Assembly (NCBI RefSeq): GCF_002968835.1
Contig: NZ_PKQK01000001.1
Coordinates: 1,240,001 to 1,304,000, forward strand
DNA length: 64,000 nt
Source of the DNA: Paenibacillus sp. PCH8
GTDB lineage: Bacteria; Bacillota; Bacilli; Paenibacillales; Paenibacillaceae
Reading direction: 5' to 3'
A program made the position numbers and the translations under genes. Positions 63,463 through 64,000 of the stretch are shown here, in pieces (positions within the stretch are counted from its first letter, which is position 1; every line of letters starts with the position of its first letter). The notes beneath the pieces are model-generated. The model was not told the origin of the DNA and did not search any database. It worked only from the letters and a program-made list of their open reading frames with translations.

Positions 63463-63507
63463 TTGACATATCGATTTCTTTTGTTTTAAAATGACCAGTG
63501 AGTCATT
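63463..63507 (+). promoter_or_regulatory. Promoter with overlapping operator for the MFS gene
   Basis: TTGACA (63463-63468), 17 bases, TTAAAA (63486-63491). AATGAC-N6-GTCATT at 63490-63507 is an inverted repeat covering the expected start site, as is common for TetR- or MarR-type repressors of exporters. No regulator gene is in the window. Confidence 0.62.
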
Positions 63508-63589
63508 ATTATTCAATCCAGTTTAATATATATGTACCATACAACGGTACGATTCTGGAATTACGATCTGATCGGGGAGGGAATATGTG

Positions 63590-64000
63590 ATGCAAAAGCA
63601 AATGAAATGGCCGCTGATCCTGTTTGCCATAGGGGTATTTATGGCTGCGCTGGATAACGGGATTATCACTTCTTCACTGACCACCTTAAATGCATCGTTT
63701 GGTGTGTCACCGACGTGGGGGGCGTGGACGATTACGCTCTACACTCTCGGACTTGCGGTGAGTGTCCCTATTGCAGGCAAGCTGTCGGACCGTTACGGTC
63801 GCAAGAAACTGTTTCTGATCGAAGTGGGGCTGTTCGGGATCGGGTCCCTGCTCGTTGCACTAAGCACATCGTTTACCTTCTTCCTGATTGCTCGTGTCAT
63901 CCAAGCCTTGGGTGGTGGTGGGATATTTATCATTGCCAGCTCATACGTATTAAGCAAGTTCCCAGCGGAGCGTCAAGGTACTGCTCTGGGTCTGCTCGGA
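63590..64000 (+). CDS. MFS drug exporter, DHA2 (14-TM) type, 5' part
   Basis: The first 137 residues of a major-facilitator transporter; the rest is beyond the window. Residues about 7-30 (PLILFAIGVFMAALDNGI) form the first segment with the D1 motif, GKLSDRYGRKK near 62-72 is motif A, and ARVIQALGGGGIF near 102 is motif B/C. This matches EmrB/QacA-type proton antiporters. ATG 63590 has GGGGAGGG eight bases upstream; a GTG one codon before is an alternative. Confidence 0.88.
   Translation, partial: MQKQMKWPLILFAIGVFMAALDNGIITSSLTTLNASFGVSPTWGAWTITLYTLGLAVSVPIAGKLSDRYGRKKLFLIEVGLFGIGSLLVALSTSFTFFLIARVIQALGGGGIFIIASSYVLSKFPAERQGTALGLLG

Overview
The window is the replication-origin region of a low-GC Gram-positive, endospore-forming bacterium, most likely a Paenibacillus. 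Evidence: dnaA-dnaN-yaaA-recF-remB-gyrB-gyrA followed by an rrn operon, rpmH-rnpA-yidC-jag-mnmE-mnmG-rsmG-noc-soj-spo0J on the other side, and sporulation or Firmicutes-specific genes (abrB, gin/csfB, yyaC, ricT, yabA, remB, a YheC/D protein, darA). The usual map is inverted here: dnaA and the right replichore are on the minus strand (low coordinates), and the rpmH arm is on the plus strand, so almost every gene points away from oriC at about 31.7-38.3 kb.

Left arm, 1-13.5 kb (minus): the edge of a c-di-AMP riboswitch whose gene lies outside the window, tatD, an HD phosphohydrolase, abrB (divergent, with Spo0A boxes), rsmI-trmN6, yabA-ricT-holB-yaaR-darA-tmk, an lrgAB pair, and a YaaO-like PLP decarboxylase with two low-complexity insertions, then gin. 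13.5-15.7 kb holds poorly conserved genes and a DnaA-box palindrome. 15.9-21.4 kb is one complete 16S-23S-5S operon without spacer tRNAs, with tandem promoters. 21.5-33.2 kb is an HD-GYP gene, gyrA, an inverted YheC/D gene, gyrB, remB, recF, yaaA, dnaN and dnaA.

Origin, 31.7-38.3 kb: a DnaA-box/GC-rich/DnaA-trio unwinding element lies between dnaN and dnaA. DnaA boxes lie upstream of dnaA and again upstream of rpmH. Between these two outer clusters sits a complete gluconate unit (gntR-gntP-gntK) with two GntR-type operators, so the dnaA-rpmH interval seems to be split by a catabolic operon.

Right arm, 38.4-64 kb (plus): rpmH, rnpA, yidC, jag, mnmE, mnmG, rsmG, noc, soj and spo0J, with a parS site inside a perfect 38-bp palindrome after rsmG and a second parS in spo0J. 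Then come a cysteine-desulfurase-like gene, DUF4446, yyaC, DUF3343, an MscS channel, DUF951, tRNA-Ser(CGA), a probable structured RNA on the minus strand, yjzC, rpsF-ssb-rpsR, an M15 peptidase, an opp oligopeptide ABC operon, a DacF-like protein lacking the catalytic serine, an SLH-like remnant and the start of an MFS exporter.

Both ssb and oppF are broken by an apparent one-base loss beside a run of G. As ssb is normally essential, this suggests homopolymer sequencing errors as much as real mutations. No insertion sequence, prophage or CRISPR array was seen.
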